From the NCBI RefSeq assembly GCF_030546645.1, contig NZ_JAUOTO010000005.1, positions 558,001-622,000 of the forward strand: a DNA stretch of 64,000 nt, written 5' to 3'. The translations under genes were made by a program, and so were the position numbers. Below are positions 17,737-26,065 of this stretch, in pieces (position 1 is the stretch's first letter; every line of letters begins with the position of its first letter). The notes below the pieces were generated by a model. That model made no database searches and was not told the origin of the DNA. It was given only the letters and a program-made list of their open reading frames with translations. Source of the DNA: Flavitalea plasmicola. Its GTDB lineage: Bacteria; Bacteroidota; Bacteroidia; Chitinophagales; Chitinophagaceae.

Positions 17737-18321
17737 ATGGAACAGCTATTTATCTTATTCAATGGTATTGAGAAAATGTCTCCCGAATTGATAGCGCATC
17801 TTAAGAAGATCCTTAAGAGAAAGCTAATCAAAAAGGGAGAATTCATGCTAATGGAAGGGCAGACCAGTAATTACATCTATTTTCTTGAATCGGGACTGGT
17901 GCGCATCTATCATGTCGAAAATGCAGAAGTTACATCCTGGCTTCTTCCTGAAGGGAATATTTTTATGTCCGTCTCTAGTTTCTTCCAAAAGCACCCGTCT
18001 TATGAGAATATTATCGCTCTGGAAGATTGCGTCTGCTGGTGCATTTCATACAGGGAGCTGGAAGAAACATTGGAACTCTTCCCGGAATTTGAGATACATC
18101 ATGGTCGGATCCTGCGTAATTATTATAGCTTTTCGGAACTACGGAGATTCAGGCTTGCCAAGCAAGACAAGTTGGAGCGCTACACAATGCTTGAAGAAAA
18201 AGAGCCAGGGCTGCTGCAACGAGTATCTCAGGAAATCCTTTGTACCTACCTGCAGATGTCGTTGAATTCGTATAAACGAGCCCGGGATGAATACTATGCT
18301 TATAAAAGAAAAGGAAAATAA
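17737..18321 (+). CDS. Crp/Fnr-family transcriptional regulator
   Basis: A 194-residue protein from ATG 17737. It has a cyclic-nucleotide-binding-like domain (residues 25-120, with LIKKGEFMLMEGQTSNYIYFLESGLVRIYH and LLPEGNIFMSVSSFF) and a C-terminal helix-turn-helix (LLQRVSQEILCTYLQMSLNSYKRAR) where Crp proteins of this phylum read VPQKLIASYLGITPETLSR. The key cAMP-binding Arg/Ser pair is absent, as usual for Bacteroidota members. An earlier in-frame start at 17704 exists but adds no recognisable sequence. It stands alone between the broken minus-strand gene and the conjugation module. It could regulate either, but nothing in the sequence shows which. A hairpin follows its stop. Confidence 0.9.
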   Translation: MEQLFILFNGIEKMSPELIAHLKKILKRKLIKKGEFMLMEGQTSNYIYFLESGLVRIYHVENAEVTSWLLPEGNIFMSVSSFFQKHPSYENIIALEDCVCWCISYRELEETLELFPEFEIHHGRILRNYYSFSELRRFRLAKQDKLERYTMLEEKEPGLLQRVSQEILCTYLQMSLNSYKRARDEYYAYKRKGK

Positions 18322-18332
18322 TTCAAATAAAC

Positions 18333-18356
18333 AAGGCCTCAGGGCCTTATTTTGTT
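18333..18356 (+). terminator. hairpin after Crp/Fnr gene
   Basis: AAGGCC (18333-18338) pairs with GGCCTT (18343-18348) around a 4-base loop and is followed by ATTTTGTTTTT. It probably terminates the regulator transcript just before the conjugation genes. Confidence 0.6.
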
Positions 18357-18369
18357 TTTGGGCTTTATA

Positions 18370-18395
18370 GAATTTTATTTAATAGAATAAAATTC
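18370..18395. repeat. perfect 10-bp inverted repeat
   Basis: GAATTTTATT (18370-18379) and AATAAAATTC (18386-18395) with a 6-base spacer. It sits directly before the first small gene of the conjugation module and may be an operator for the tra operon or part of a bidirectional terminator. Confidence 0.5.
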
Positions 18396-18403
18396 TCTAG
18401 CCA

Positions 18404-18532
18404 ATGTTACACTTCATCACCTGGGCCGCCTTTGCCCGGACAGTCCTTGTTTTGACCATCGCATACTACGCCGCGATAGGCCTGGTATTTTACCGAAAGG
18501 AATTGCTCCGCTTTTTGCGTCGACGACGATGA
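18404..18532 (+). CDS. small membrane protein at the head of the tra cluster
   Basis: The 42-residue frame starts at ATG 18404: MLHFITWAAFARTVLVLTIA, then YYAAIGLVFYRKE and a basic tail ending RRRR. It would be one hydrophobic helix with a positively charged cytosolic end. Genes for similarly short one-helix proteins are common before traE in Bacteroidota conjugation clusters. The next gene (TraE) starts 53 bases later on the same strand. I do not know its function. It is too short for a homology claim, so its reality rests on the position, the good start, and the strongly hydrophobic, basic-tailed composition. Confidence 0.5.
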   Translation: MLHFITWAAFARTVLVLTIAYYAAIGLVFYRKELLRFLRRRR

Positions 18533-18585
18533 TGGTGGGCAATGCGTTAGTGTGAACCTATTCCTCTCATTTAAACTTTATTCTT

Positions 18586-18924
18586 ATGTATTCCTTGCTT
18601 ATAAAGCCTTGCAAAAGGCACTCCTTCTTTTTCCTTTTTCTTACCACGACAGCCCTGCTCTATCAATTCACATCGTATGCCCAGACAGCAGATGGAAACA
18701 ATGGGTTGAGTCAAGCTAACACAATGATCCGCAGCTACTTCGACATATCTACCCAGTTGCTCTATGGGGTCGGGGCTCTTTTAGGGCTTTGCGGAGCCGT
18801 GCGTGTATTCACAGCGATGTTGGCAGGTGAGCAACGCTCCAGGAGTGAGTTAGCTGGCTGGTTTGGCTCCTGCGTCTTTCTCGTCATCGTCGCCTCTGTC
18901 CTGAAATCCTTTTTTGGCATTTAA
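18586..18924 (+). CDS. traE: conjugative transposon protein TraE (DUF4134)
   Basis: A 112-residue protein with a signal-like hydrophobic start and two membrane helices. The DUF4134 pattern is clear: GLSQANTMIRSYFDISTQLLYGVGALLGLCGAVRVF, followed by WFGSCVFLVIVASVLKSFFG. TraE is a small inner-membrane or pilin-like component of the Bacteroides-type mating apparatus (VirB2-like). It opens the traE-traF-traG order known from CTnDOT-type elements and overlaps the following frame only slightly. Length matches the family. Confidence 0.92.
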   Translation: MYSLLIKPCKRHSFFFLFLTTTALLYQFTSYAQTADGNNGLSQANTMIRSYFDISTQLLYGVGALLGLCGAVRVFTAMLAGEQRSRSELAGWFGSCVFLVIVASVLKSFFGI

Positions 18925-18934
18925 AACAAGGGAT

Positions 18935-19270
18935 ATGCACACCTTATACCAGGTACACAGACGTGTAAATACCCCCATCGAGTTAAATGGCCTCAAAGGA
19001 CAGTATATCCTTTACGCCGGAGGGACCGTCTTAGCCGATCTTTTCCTATTCGCCATTTTGTACATCGCCGGGGTGAGCAGCTGGGTCTGCCTGGTGCTGT
19101 GTTTTGGAATGGGCGTCTTAGGGATCGGGACCGCCTATCATTTCAGCGGCCGGTATGGCGTGTACGGATGGCGAAAACAACAAATGGCAAAGCAATTCCC
19201 CAAAGCTTTACGCTCCGCAGGCCGGAGCCTGTATGCACAACTAAAAAACAGACAATGCAACACAGTATAG
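18935..19270 (+). CDS. traF: conjugative transposon protein TraF (DUF4133)
   Basis: A 111-residue protein with two membrane helices (YILYAGGTVLADLFLFAIL and WVCLVLCFGMGVLGIGTAY). I start it at ATG 18935 (MHTLYQVHRRVNTPIELNGL), which is the conserved beginning of DUF4133; an upstream in-frame codon at 18914 would add seven residues within the TraE gene. The protein ends with a basic tail. TraF corresponds to VirB3-type proteins that anchor the VirB4 ATPase (TraG, encoded next) to the inner membrane. The TraG start lies inside its last codons, so translation is probably coupled. Confidence 0.9.
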   Translation: MHTLYQVHRRVNTPIELNGLKGQYILYAGGTVLADLFLFAILYIAGVSSWVCLVLCFGMGVLGIGTAYHFSGRYGVYGWRKQQMAKQFPKALRSAGRSLYAQLKNRQCNTV

Positions 19271-22200
19271 AAGAATTCCTGCACATCGGGGAGGTGGCGA
19301 AAGATCACCTTGTCAGTAAGCTGGGGGATATCACTTATGGCTACAGGATCATAAAACCGGGACTGTTCACCCTATCGCCGGAAGGCTACCATCAATGGTG
19401 TAACCGTGTGTTGAAAGGACTGGAGGTCCTGCCCCCTGATACGATCTTACATTTTGTGGACAGATTCTGGCAAATAAGCTGGCAGGGTAATTTCGAAAAT
19501 GGGTCGGATGGATTACTTGCCATCAGCAGTGAACGGCATCATCACGAGCGCCCCTTCATGGAGCAAACCAGCTATCTCTACATCACCCGGCGGCCGAAGC
19601 GCCGGCGGGTCATGACCCGGAAAATGTTGTTACGTAAGCATTTTTCCCCCCAGGATACCCTTTCTTCACAGGCAAAGCAGGAGCTGAGGGTCAAAGTGAA
19701 CCAGTTCATCCAGATCCTGACAGACGGGGGCCAGGTGAGAGCGGAGTTGCTGGCAGCCGAAGACTTCACAGGCACCCCGGAGAAGCCGGGCCTGATTGAG
19801 GAATATTACCAGCTGATCAAGCCGGGGGAGCGGCGCGAGCTGCGGGATATTGAATTTGGGGAAAAGGTGCGCATCGGAAATAATTTTTGCATGTTCCATA
19901 GCATCGCCGATCCGTCCCATCTGCCTGCGCAGTGCAGGCCCTGGGTGGAATATGGTCCTTACTCTACGGAACATACTGCTTATCCCATCGGCAATGCATC
20001 CTGGCTGGGCGCATTGGTACCACGTAATCATATTTACAATCAGATCCTGATAAAGGAGGATCCAGCAGAGGTCCGGAAAAAACTGGAGCGGAAAAGGCGG
20101 TTGTTGCAGTCCTTGTCTGCCCATTCCCGCGAGAATGCCCTGACCTGTGAGGCTGTTACGAAATTCCTGGACGAGTCAATGGCAGGCGACAAGCAGATCG
20201 TCAGCGCCCATTTCAATATCCAATCCTGGACCAACGATATCAGCGATGTACCGGGAATGTCCGACGAGGTCAGCACTGCCATCGGAAAAACCGGGGCTAC
20301 ACCCTACCTGGAAACTGTCGGGGCGCCACAGCTATGGAGCGCCAGTGCGCCCGGCAATGCAGCCGATCTTCCGCCCGAAGAGACCTACTTTATGCTGGCC
20401 CACCAGGCGGTCTGTATGCTCCTGCCCGAGACGAACTACCTGGAAAGTCCTGGTTTCAGAGGGGTGCGGCTAGGTGACCGGCTCCATGGCCGTCCCCTGC
20501 AGGTGGACCTCTCCGACGAACCCAAACGGATGGGATGGATCGTTAACCTCAATAAGATCGTCATCGGTCCCTCTGGTAGTGGTAAATCCTTTGCGATGAA
20601 CCTCCTGCTATACTGGTATGCCATGCAAGGGTTTCACATCGTCATCGTGGACATCGGCAATAGCTACCGGGGCCTTTGTGAGCTGGTGGGTGGATATTAT
20701 TTCACCTATACGGACGCCCATCCCCTCTCGTTCAACCCTTTCAGGTTGGGACCGGGAGAGATCCTGGACACCGAAAAGAAGGAGAGTCTCAAGGCCCTGT
20801 TGCTAACCCTTTGGAAAAAAGAGGATGAGGCTTTTATCCGTAGTGAGTACGTGGCGTTGTCCAATGCTGTCCAATTGTACTATGGAAAGTGGGCGGCAGA
20901 CAAGGAGTTGTTCCCCTGCTTTGATAGCTTTTACGAATTCCTTCGGGATGAATTTGTGGCAATACTGGCATCGGACAAAGTAAAGGCAAAAGACTTCGAC
21001 CTGGAGAACATGCTGTATGTGCTGCGACCCTTTTACAAAGGAGGTGAGTTTGACTTTCTGCTGAATGCCCGGGAGCAACTTGACTTATTGCAGCAACCCT
21101 TCGTTGTTTTTGAAATTGACAATGTCAAAGACCACCCGATACTTTTCCCGGTCGTCACCATTGTCATCATGGAAGTGTTCATCGGCAAGATGCGCAAGTT
21201 GCCTGGGCTAAGGAAGGTGATCATCATCGAAGAAGCCTGGAAAGCCATTGCCCGGCAGGGAATGAGTGAATTCATGCGCTACCTCTTCAAAACAGTGAGG
21301 AAGTTCAATGGGGAAGCCATCGTCGTCACGCAGGAAGTGGAGGACATCATCTCCAGTCCTGTGGTGAAGCAGGCCATCCTGAATAACGCCGATTGCAAGA
21401 TCCTGCTGGACCTGAATAAATACCGCAACAGGTTTGACGAGCTGCAGCAGGTGCTGGGACTGACGGATATGGACAAGGCGATGGTGCTGTCGCTCAATCA
21501 GCACCGCGACCTACAGCGGAAATACAAGGAAGTGTTCATCAGCCTGGGTACCAGCTGCAGCAGGGTATACAGGGTGGAAGTCTCCCTGGAAGAGCACCTC
21601 ACCTTCACGACAGATGAGACGGAAAAAGTACGGGTGCAGGAGTTTGCCCGCAAATATGGAAGTCTTCAGAAAGGGATCGCCGTCCTGGCGGCATCCATCC
21701 GGGATGGGTCGGTGAAATGGCTGCTGATGGGAGCAATGATGCTGTTGTCCATACTGACACCCTCCAAGACCCAGGCGCAATTCCCCATTGCGGAGATAAT
21801 CAATATGGCCGTCAAAAGAGTGATTGTCGCTACCGACCTGGCCATCCAGCGCCTGCAGACGCAGACCATCGGCCTGCAGAATGCCCAAAAATCCCTGGAG
21901 AACATCATGCAGCTGGAAAGGCTGACGGACATCGCGGACTGGGTGCGGCAGCAGAAGCAACTTTTTGCAGGCTATTATCGTGAGCTCTGGGAGGTGAAGA
22001 ACGCTTTGACCAGCTACCACCGGGTGAAGGACCTCGTGGAACAGCAGGCACAGCTGGTAAAGGCTTACCAGAAGGCCCTCTCTCTCTTCAGACAGGACCC
22101 TCATTTCAGCGCGGAGGAACTGGAACATATGGGCAAGGCATATGGGATCCTATTGGACCAAAATATCCGGAACGTAGGGGAGCTGACCAGTGTGGTCACC

Positions 22201-22383
22201 GGCTTTGTCACGCAAATGCAGGACGGGGACAGGCTGGCCATCATCGACAGGCTGTGGGAGGAGCTGGATCAGCAACGACGGGATTTCCTGGACTTTACGC
22301 AAGACAATATCCTGCTGAGCCTGCAACGGAGTAAGTCCCGACAGGAAATCCGGTTTATTCAAATACTTTATAACATTCATTAA
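19255..22383 (+). CDS. traG: TraG-family conjugation ATPase (VirB4-like) fused to a TraI/DUF4141-like C-terminal domain
   Basis: A 1042-residue protein from ATG 19255 (MQHSIEEFLHIGEVAKDH). Residues 1-800 or so form a VirB4-type ATPase with Walker A GPSGSGKS at 438-445 and Walker B VIIIEEAW near 655. Usual TraG proteins stop about there. Here the frame continues without a stop through a hydrophobic segment (WLLMGAMMLLSILTPSKTQAQ, near 821-842) that looks like a TraI signal peptide, and then about 200 helical residues matching DUF4141: SAEELEHMGKAYGILL and a DRLAIIDRLWEELDQQRRDF end. The tail would be periplasmic. It is either a true fusion or a re-initiation at the internal ATGs near 21726. 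Confidence 0.9.
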   Translation: MQHSIEEFLHIGEVAKDHLVSKLGDITYGYRIIKPGLFTLSPEGYHQWCNRVLKGLEVLPPDTILHFVDRFWQISWQGNFENGSDGLLAISSERHHHERPFMEQTSYLYITRRPKRRRVMTRKMLLRKHFSPQDTLSSQAKQELRVKVNQFIQILTDGGQVRAELLAAEDFTGTPEKPGLIEEYYQLIKPGERRELRDIEFGEKVRIGNNFCMFHSIADPSHLPAQCRPWVEYGPYSTEHTAYPIGNASWLGALVPRNHIYNQILIKEDPAEVRKKLERKRRLLQSLSAHSRENALTCEAVTKFLDESMAGDKQIVSAHFNIQSWTNDISDVPGMSDEVSTAIGKTGATPYLETVGAPQLWSASAPGNAADLPPEETYFMLAHQAVCMLLPETNYLESPGFRGVRLGDRLHGRPLQVDLSDEPKRMGWIVNLNKIVIGPSGSGKSFAMNLLLYWYAMQGFHIVIVDIGNSYRGLCELVGGYYFTYTDAHPLSFNPFRLGPGEILDTEKKESLKALLLTLWKKEDEAFIRSEYVALSNAVQLYYGKWAADKELFPCFDSFYEFLRDEFVAILASDKVKAKDFDLENMLYVLRPFYKGGEFDFLLNAREQLDLLQQPFVVFEIDNVKDHPILFPVVTIVIMEVFIGKMRKLPGLRKVIIIEEAWKAIARQGMSEFMRYLFKTVRKFNGEAIVVTQEVEDIISSPVVKQAILNNADCKILLDLNKYRNRFDELQQVLGLTDMDKAMVLSLNQHRDLQRKYKEVFISLGTSCSRVYRVEVSLEEHLTFTTDETEKVRVQEFARKYGSLQKGIAVLAASIRDGSVKWLLMGAMMLLSILTPSKTQAQFPIAEIINMAVKRVIVATDLAIQRLQTQTIGLQNAQKSLENIMQLERLTDIADWVRQQKQLFAGYYRELWEVKNALTSYHRVKDLVEQQAQLVKAYQKALSLFRQDPHFSAEELEHMGKAYGILLDQNIRNVGELTSVVTGFVTQMQDGDRLAIIDRLWEELDQQRRDFLDFTQDNILLSLQRSKSRQEIRFIQILYNIH

Positions 22384-22394
22384 ACCAATTATGT

Positions 22395-22949
22395 ATGAAA
22401 AAGAAGGAAATTAATAAGGAGCTTCTAATGAAGCAGGTAACTACTCTGGAAGCCGCGAAAGCAGCTTTAAAAGAGGAATGCGACAACGACGAATCGACCA
22501 TGGATCTGGAGGCGGTCGGGAAAATTTTGGAAGAGAAAGAGACAGATCTTTATCTCACCAGCTTAGGTAATGTCAAGCCCATTTATCTGAACAATTCGGA
22601 TGCCCGGGCCGGATACGGGTTTGCAAAAGCTAACATAGAAATGGCGGCGGAGGAATTAGCTGCCTATGAAAAGAGCCCCTGGCTGAAGAAGGATGAGATC
22701 GTTACGCTGAGGTCGCGGCTGGAGAGGTTGCAAAGCACTTTGCAACAGACGATAAAGGATATACGGCTCCTGGTCACAGATGGGAAAGTGACAATGAACA
22801 ATAACGACAGGCTCGACATGCTGGCGGGGATCGAGGAGCATGTCGAGATCGCTGGAAATTATCTGCTTGCAATATTCCGTGAGACTAATGCACTTATAGC
22901 AAAGAGACAGCAGCAGAAAGCCAGGGAGGAAAAGTTAGAAACGGCCTGA
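22395..22949 (+). CDS. DUF4141/TraI-like helical protein without signal peptide
   Basis: A 184-residue, almost fully helical and highly charged protein in the tra operon. It has no signal peptide or membrane span. Its second half (SPWLKKDEIVTLRSRLERL, then LVTDGKVTMNNNDRLDML and EEHVEIAGNYLLAIFRE) shares the layout of the next two gene products and of the TraG tail. Each has a DGxxxMxxxxRxxxI turn before a last helix, as in DUF4141 TraI proteins. It may be a cytosolic or periplasmic assembly factor of the mating pore. Its gene starts 12 bases after the TraG stop. Confidence 0.6.
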   Translation: MKKKEINKELLMKQVTTLEAAKAALKEECDNDESTMDLEAVGKILEEKETDLYLTSLGNVKPIYLNNSDARAGYGFAKANIEMAAEELAAYEKSPWLKKDEIVTLRSRLERLQSTLQQTIKDIRLLVTDGKVTMNNNDRLDMLAGIEEHVEIAGNYLLAIFRETNALIAKRQQQKAREEKLETA

Positions 22950-23003
22950 ATTGAAAAAGGTGACCTTCTCAACTATTGTATAACATGTATTAAACACTTT
23001 TTT

Positions 23004-23642
23004 ATGAAAATATTCATATTGATCACTATCTGCATTTGCTGCCTGGGCATTGGCGCTTACTGTCAGACTTTTTCGGAATGGTTCTTTCAGAAAAAAACAA
23101 GGATCCGGCGCTTGCAGCAACAAATAGCTGCACTGGAAACCTTAAGTGCCACACTCAAAAAGGGATATGCCCTGGCGGAACAGGGGGTGGATTCCGTCCG
23201 TATCCCGGAACGGGAAGGGTTGGTAATGGACGATGATTTCCTTACTCATCTCAGAACTGTAAAGCCGGCCTTTAAATATGGAGCAGAAGTAGTGTCATGC
23301 CATGAGTTGGTACGCGTCATGGAAAAGCGCCTGGAACGATGGAGTGAAACATACGCTCAAAGCCCCTGGCTCAAACCACGGGAAAGCGATCTCATTTGTG
23401 GGGTAATGACAGGGATTATCAAAACGGCGAATTATAGACTGGACCACCTGCATCAATTGATCAGCGACGATCAGATGGAAATGGAGGATGGGGCACGATG
23501 GGATGCCATCAAGGAGGCTGAAGTCGATATCAGAGCCACTTATGAGCTCAGTAACCGATGTATCGCGGCAAGCGGGCACCTCATCGAATTCAGGGAGCAG
23601 CAAGCTGCCAATGACGCCTACCTCAAATCCATTTTGCAATGA
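23004..23642 (+). CDS. exported TraI-like conjugation protein (paralogue 2)
   Basis: A 212-residue protein with a signal peptide (MKIFILITICICCLGIGAYC) and a long helical mature part. RIRRLQQQIAALETLSATLKKGYAL resembles the coiled start of DUF4141 and VirB5-like proteins. SPWLKPRESDLI and SDDQMEMEDGARWDAIKEAE parallel the preceding protein. VirB5-like proteins sit at the pilus tip or in the periplasm of type IV secretion systems, so the expected location is periplasmic. Its stop overlaps the start of the next gene (ATGA), so the three genes belong to one operon. Confidence 0.65.
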   Translation: MKIFILITICICCLGIGAYCQTFSEWFFQKKTRIRRLQQQIAALETLSATLKKGYALAEQGVDSVRIPEREGLVMDDDFLTHLRTVKPAFKYGAEVVSCHELVRVMEKRLERWSETYAQSPWLKPRESDLICGVMTGIIKTANYRLDHLHQLISDDQMEMEDGARWDAIKEAEVDIRATYELSNRCIAASGHLIEFREQQAANDAYLKSILQ

Positions 23643-24274
23643 AACGGGTTGCCTTAATAGCATTGCTGTTCGCCGGATGCACGATGGCACCCTGCCATGC
23701 CCAATCCACTGCCGATGCCATCAAACAGCTGTTGCTGGATGTCCAGAAGTTGCGGGATCTAAAGTCTATTCTCCAGGAGATGAAAAATGGGTACGAGATC
23801 CTGGAAAAGGGCTATACGGAGATCAGGAATATTGCTAAAGACCGTTTTGACATACATAAGGCCTTTTTGGACGGACTTTTAGTCGTATCACCCTCTGTGC
23901 GCAACTATCACCGTATCGGGGCGATCCTGGATGCAGAGAACAACCTGGTGCGGGAGTTTGATCAGGGACGCAGACAGGCCTATGCCGGTGGGCTGTTTAC
24001 AGGACAGGAACTGGGATATTTCGAGCGAATGTATGCCACACTCTACAGACACAGCCTGCAATCCCTGGACGAGCTGACGATGGTGATCGCGGATGGGGCA
24101 CTGCGGATGTCCGATGCCCAGCGGCTGCGTAGCATTGACCGCGTGTATAGAGAGATCAACGGGCAGTTGAGGGCCTTGCGGCAGCTGAACCAGGACACTG
24201 CGCTGCAGGCGGCACAGCGGCAACACGAAAAAGATGAACTGAACTTTTTAAAACTATGGTATGATAATCCTTGA
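23639..24274 (+). CDS. exported TraI-like conjugation protein (paralogue 3)
   Basis: A 211-residue protein with a signal peptide (MKRVALIALLFAGCTMAPCHAQ; the Cys at residue 14 may make it a lipoprotein). A coiled region (IKQLLLDVQKLRDLKSIL, then KNGYEILEKGYTEIRNI) is followed by the DGALRMSDAQRLRSIDRVYREI block shared with its two neighbours. Of the three small paralogues this one looks closest to the TerB/DUF4141-like proteins of Bacteroidota mating systems. It overlaps both the previous and the next gene by a few bases, showing tight co-expression with TraJ. Confidence 0.7.
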   Translation: MKRVALIALLFAGCTMAPCHAQSTADAIKQLLLDVQKLRDLKSILQEMKNGYEILEKGYTEIRNIAKDRFDIHKAFLDGLLVVSPSVRNYHRIGAILDAENNLVREFDQGRRQAYAGGLFTGQELGYFERMYATLYRHSLQSLDELTMVIADGALRMSDAQRLRSIDRVYREINGQLRALRQLNQDTALQAAQRQHEKDELNFLKLWYDNP

Positions 24275-25247
24275 TCTTCCTGCGGGCGGAGTGGCTGACG
24301 GGATAGGAGGCCTGCAGACTGTTCTGCAGAACGTGTACAGCACCATGATGGTGCATAGCAGCGAGTTGACAGAAATAGGACAGGGCATCGCGGGTTTTGC
24401 CGCCATATGGTTTATAGGGGTGCGGGTATGGCGGAATATAGCGCGAGCCGAGCCGGTGGATGTCTATCCACTGCTGCGCCCCTTCGTCATCGGGTATATG
24501 ATCATGCTCTGGCCCGCTGTGCTGTCGCTGATCAACGGGGTGATGTCACCTACAGTGAGTGGCACCGCATCCTTAGTGAAAAATAGTAACCAGGCTATCA
24601 CCACCTTATTACAACAGAAAGAGGAAATCCTCCAGAAGAGCAATGACTGGCAGATGTACATAGGGCCGGCAGGCAGTGGCGACCTGGACAAATGGGAAGC
24701 CCTGTCGGGACAGGCGGACTCGGGCGTATTCTCGGGGATCTCCAACAGGGTGAGGTTCGAGATGGCGAAGATGACCTATAACATGCGCAATTCCGTGAAA
24801 GTGTGGCTATCGGAGATCCTGCAGATGCTATTCGAGTCAGCATCGCTGTGCATCAATGTGGTCAGGACTTTCTTTCTCATTGTGCTGTCCATCTTCGGTC
24901 CATTGGCCTTTGGCCTCAGTCTATTCGACGGCTTGCGACATTCCCTGGACAACTGGCTGGCGAAATACCTGAATGTCTTCCTATGGCTGCCCGTGGCGAA
25001 TATCTTCGGGTCCATCATCGGGCAGATCCAGCAGGAGATGATCAAACTGGACATTGCCCAGGTGAGCAGCACTGGACAGACCGTATTCGGACCTACGGAT
25101 ACCGCCTACCTCATCTTCCTGGTGATGGCCATTGCCGGCTATTTCACTGTACCCGCCCTGACCAACTATATCGTAAGGGCCAGCAGTGGGGGCGTCCGGT
25201 ATGTCTGGGGCGGTATGACCCATCAATTCATCAGTAAAATGACATGA
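24261..25247 (+). CDS. traJ: conjugative transposon protein TraJ (VirB6-like)
   Basis: A 328-residue polytopic inner-membrane protein. Five or six hydrophobic segments are visible, for example FAAIWFIGVRVWRNIA, VIGYMIMLWPAVLSLI and FFLIVLSIFGPLAFGLSLF. The conserved TraJ block WLAKYLNVFLWLPVANIFGSIIG is present. The protein ends with the YIVRASSGG..WGGM tail typical of TraJ. TraJ is the VirB6-type channel core of the mating pore. It overlaps the preceding gene by 14 bases and the TraK gene by 4 bases. Confidence 0.92.
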   Translation: MIILDLPAGGVADGIGGLQTVLQNVYSTMMVHSSELTEIGQGIAGFAAIWFIGVRVWRNIARAEPVDVYPLLRPFVIGYMIMLWPAVLSLINGVMSPTVSGTASLVKNSNQAITTLLQQKEEILQKSNDWQMYIGPAGSGDLDKWEALSGQADSGVFSGISNRVRFEMAKMTYNMRNSVKVWLSEILQMLFESASLCINVVRTFFLIVLSIFGPLAFGLSLFDGLRHSLDNWLAKYLNVFLWLPVANIFGSIIGQIQQEMIKLDIAQVSSTGQTVFGPTDTAYLIFLVMAIAGYFTVPALTNYIVRASSGGVRYVWGGMTHQFISKMT

Positions 25248-25867
25248 TCATGTATGACAAAGCAAAAAACCTCGACACGGCCTTTCAGCAGCTGCGCCAG
25301 TTCTGTATCCTCTGGATGCTGGTGTGTAGTGGATTGTCACTGTTCGCCCTATATAAGACTTTCGCCATTCTGCAGGCTTCTGAGCGTAAGGTGTATATCC
25401 TTTCGTCCGGGAAAATACTTGAGGCCCTGGCCGGCGACCGCAAAGAGAACCTGCCCGTGGAGGCGAGGGACCATGTACGCAGTTTCCACCAGTATTTTTT
25501 CACCCTGGACCCGGATGAGAAGGTGATCAATGCGAATATCGGCAAGGCTCTCTACCTGGCGGATGGATCGGCGAAGCGGCTGTATGACAACCTGAAGGAG
25601 AATGGCTATTACGCGGGCGTGATCTCAGGGAACATCAGCCAGCAGGTGACGGTGGACAGTGTTGCGGTGGACATAGGCAGCTATCCTTATTATTTCAGGT
25701 GCCAGGCGACGCAGAGGATCATTAGACCTACAAGCATAACCACCCGCAATCTTATGACAGAGGGATGGCTGAGGAACTGCAGCCGCAGTGATAATAATCC
25801 ACACGGATTCTTAATTGAACGCTGGAGAACCCTAGAGAACAAAGACCTCAAGGTCGAAGCCCGCTAA
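25244..25867 (+). CDS. traK: conjugative transposon protein TraK (VirB8-like)
   Basis: A 207-residue protein with a short cytosolic start, one membrane span (FCILWMLVCSGLSLFALYKTF) and a periplasmic domain that starts with the TraK pattern: ERKVYILSSGKILEALAGDRKENLPVEARDHV in parts, then FHQYFFTLDPDE and NIGKALYLAD. TraK is the VirB8 equivalent that nucleates the mating pore core. The start codon overlaps the TraJ stop. A 198-base gap with a large inverted repeat separates it from TraM, where CTn clusters usually have the small traL gene; I see no TraL. Confidence 0.92.
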   Translation: MIMYDKAKNLDTAFQQLRQFCILWMLVCSGLSLFALYKTFAILQASERKVYILSSGKILEALAGDRKENLPVEARDHVRSFHQYFFTLDPDEKVINANIGKALYLADGSAKRLYDNLKENGYYAGVISGNISQQVTVDSVAVDIGSYPYYFRCQATQRIIRPTSITTRNLMTEGWLRNCSRSDNNPHGFLIERWRTLENKDLKVEAR

Positions 25868-25888
25868 ATAAAATCCCGAAGAACCGTA

Positions 25889-26025
25889 GGTAGCTATATG
25901 CCTGAAGCTCGCCTTACATTGGGCTAGCGCATTCAGCCACAAAAGCCCAATAGCACTTCACGCTCAGCACAGAACAAATGCTCAATGGTACCCAATGTAC
26001 AGCGACGGAAGGCCATATAGCTACC
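25889..26025. repeat. large imperfect inverted repeat between traK and traM
   Basis: Arms 25889-25923 and 25991-26025 pair at 26 of 35 positions, with perfect outer (GGTAGCTATATG) and inner (ACATTGGG) blocks and a 67-base loop. Inside it a second stem, ATTGGGCT (25918-25925) and AGCCCAAT (25944-25951), competes with the first. This is the longest non-coding stretch of the module. Candidates are an origin of transfer, a relic of a small mobile element that removed traL, or an attenuator. Confidence 0.6.
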
Positions 26026-26065
26026 GAAATAATCACTTAAATAATCCATTCTTAAAACATTTACT

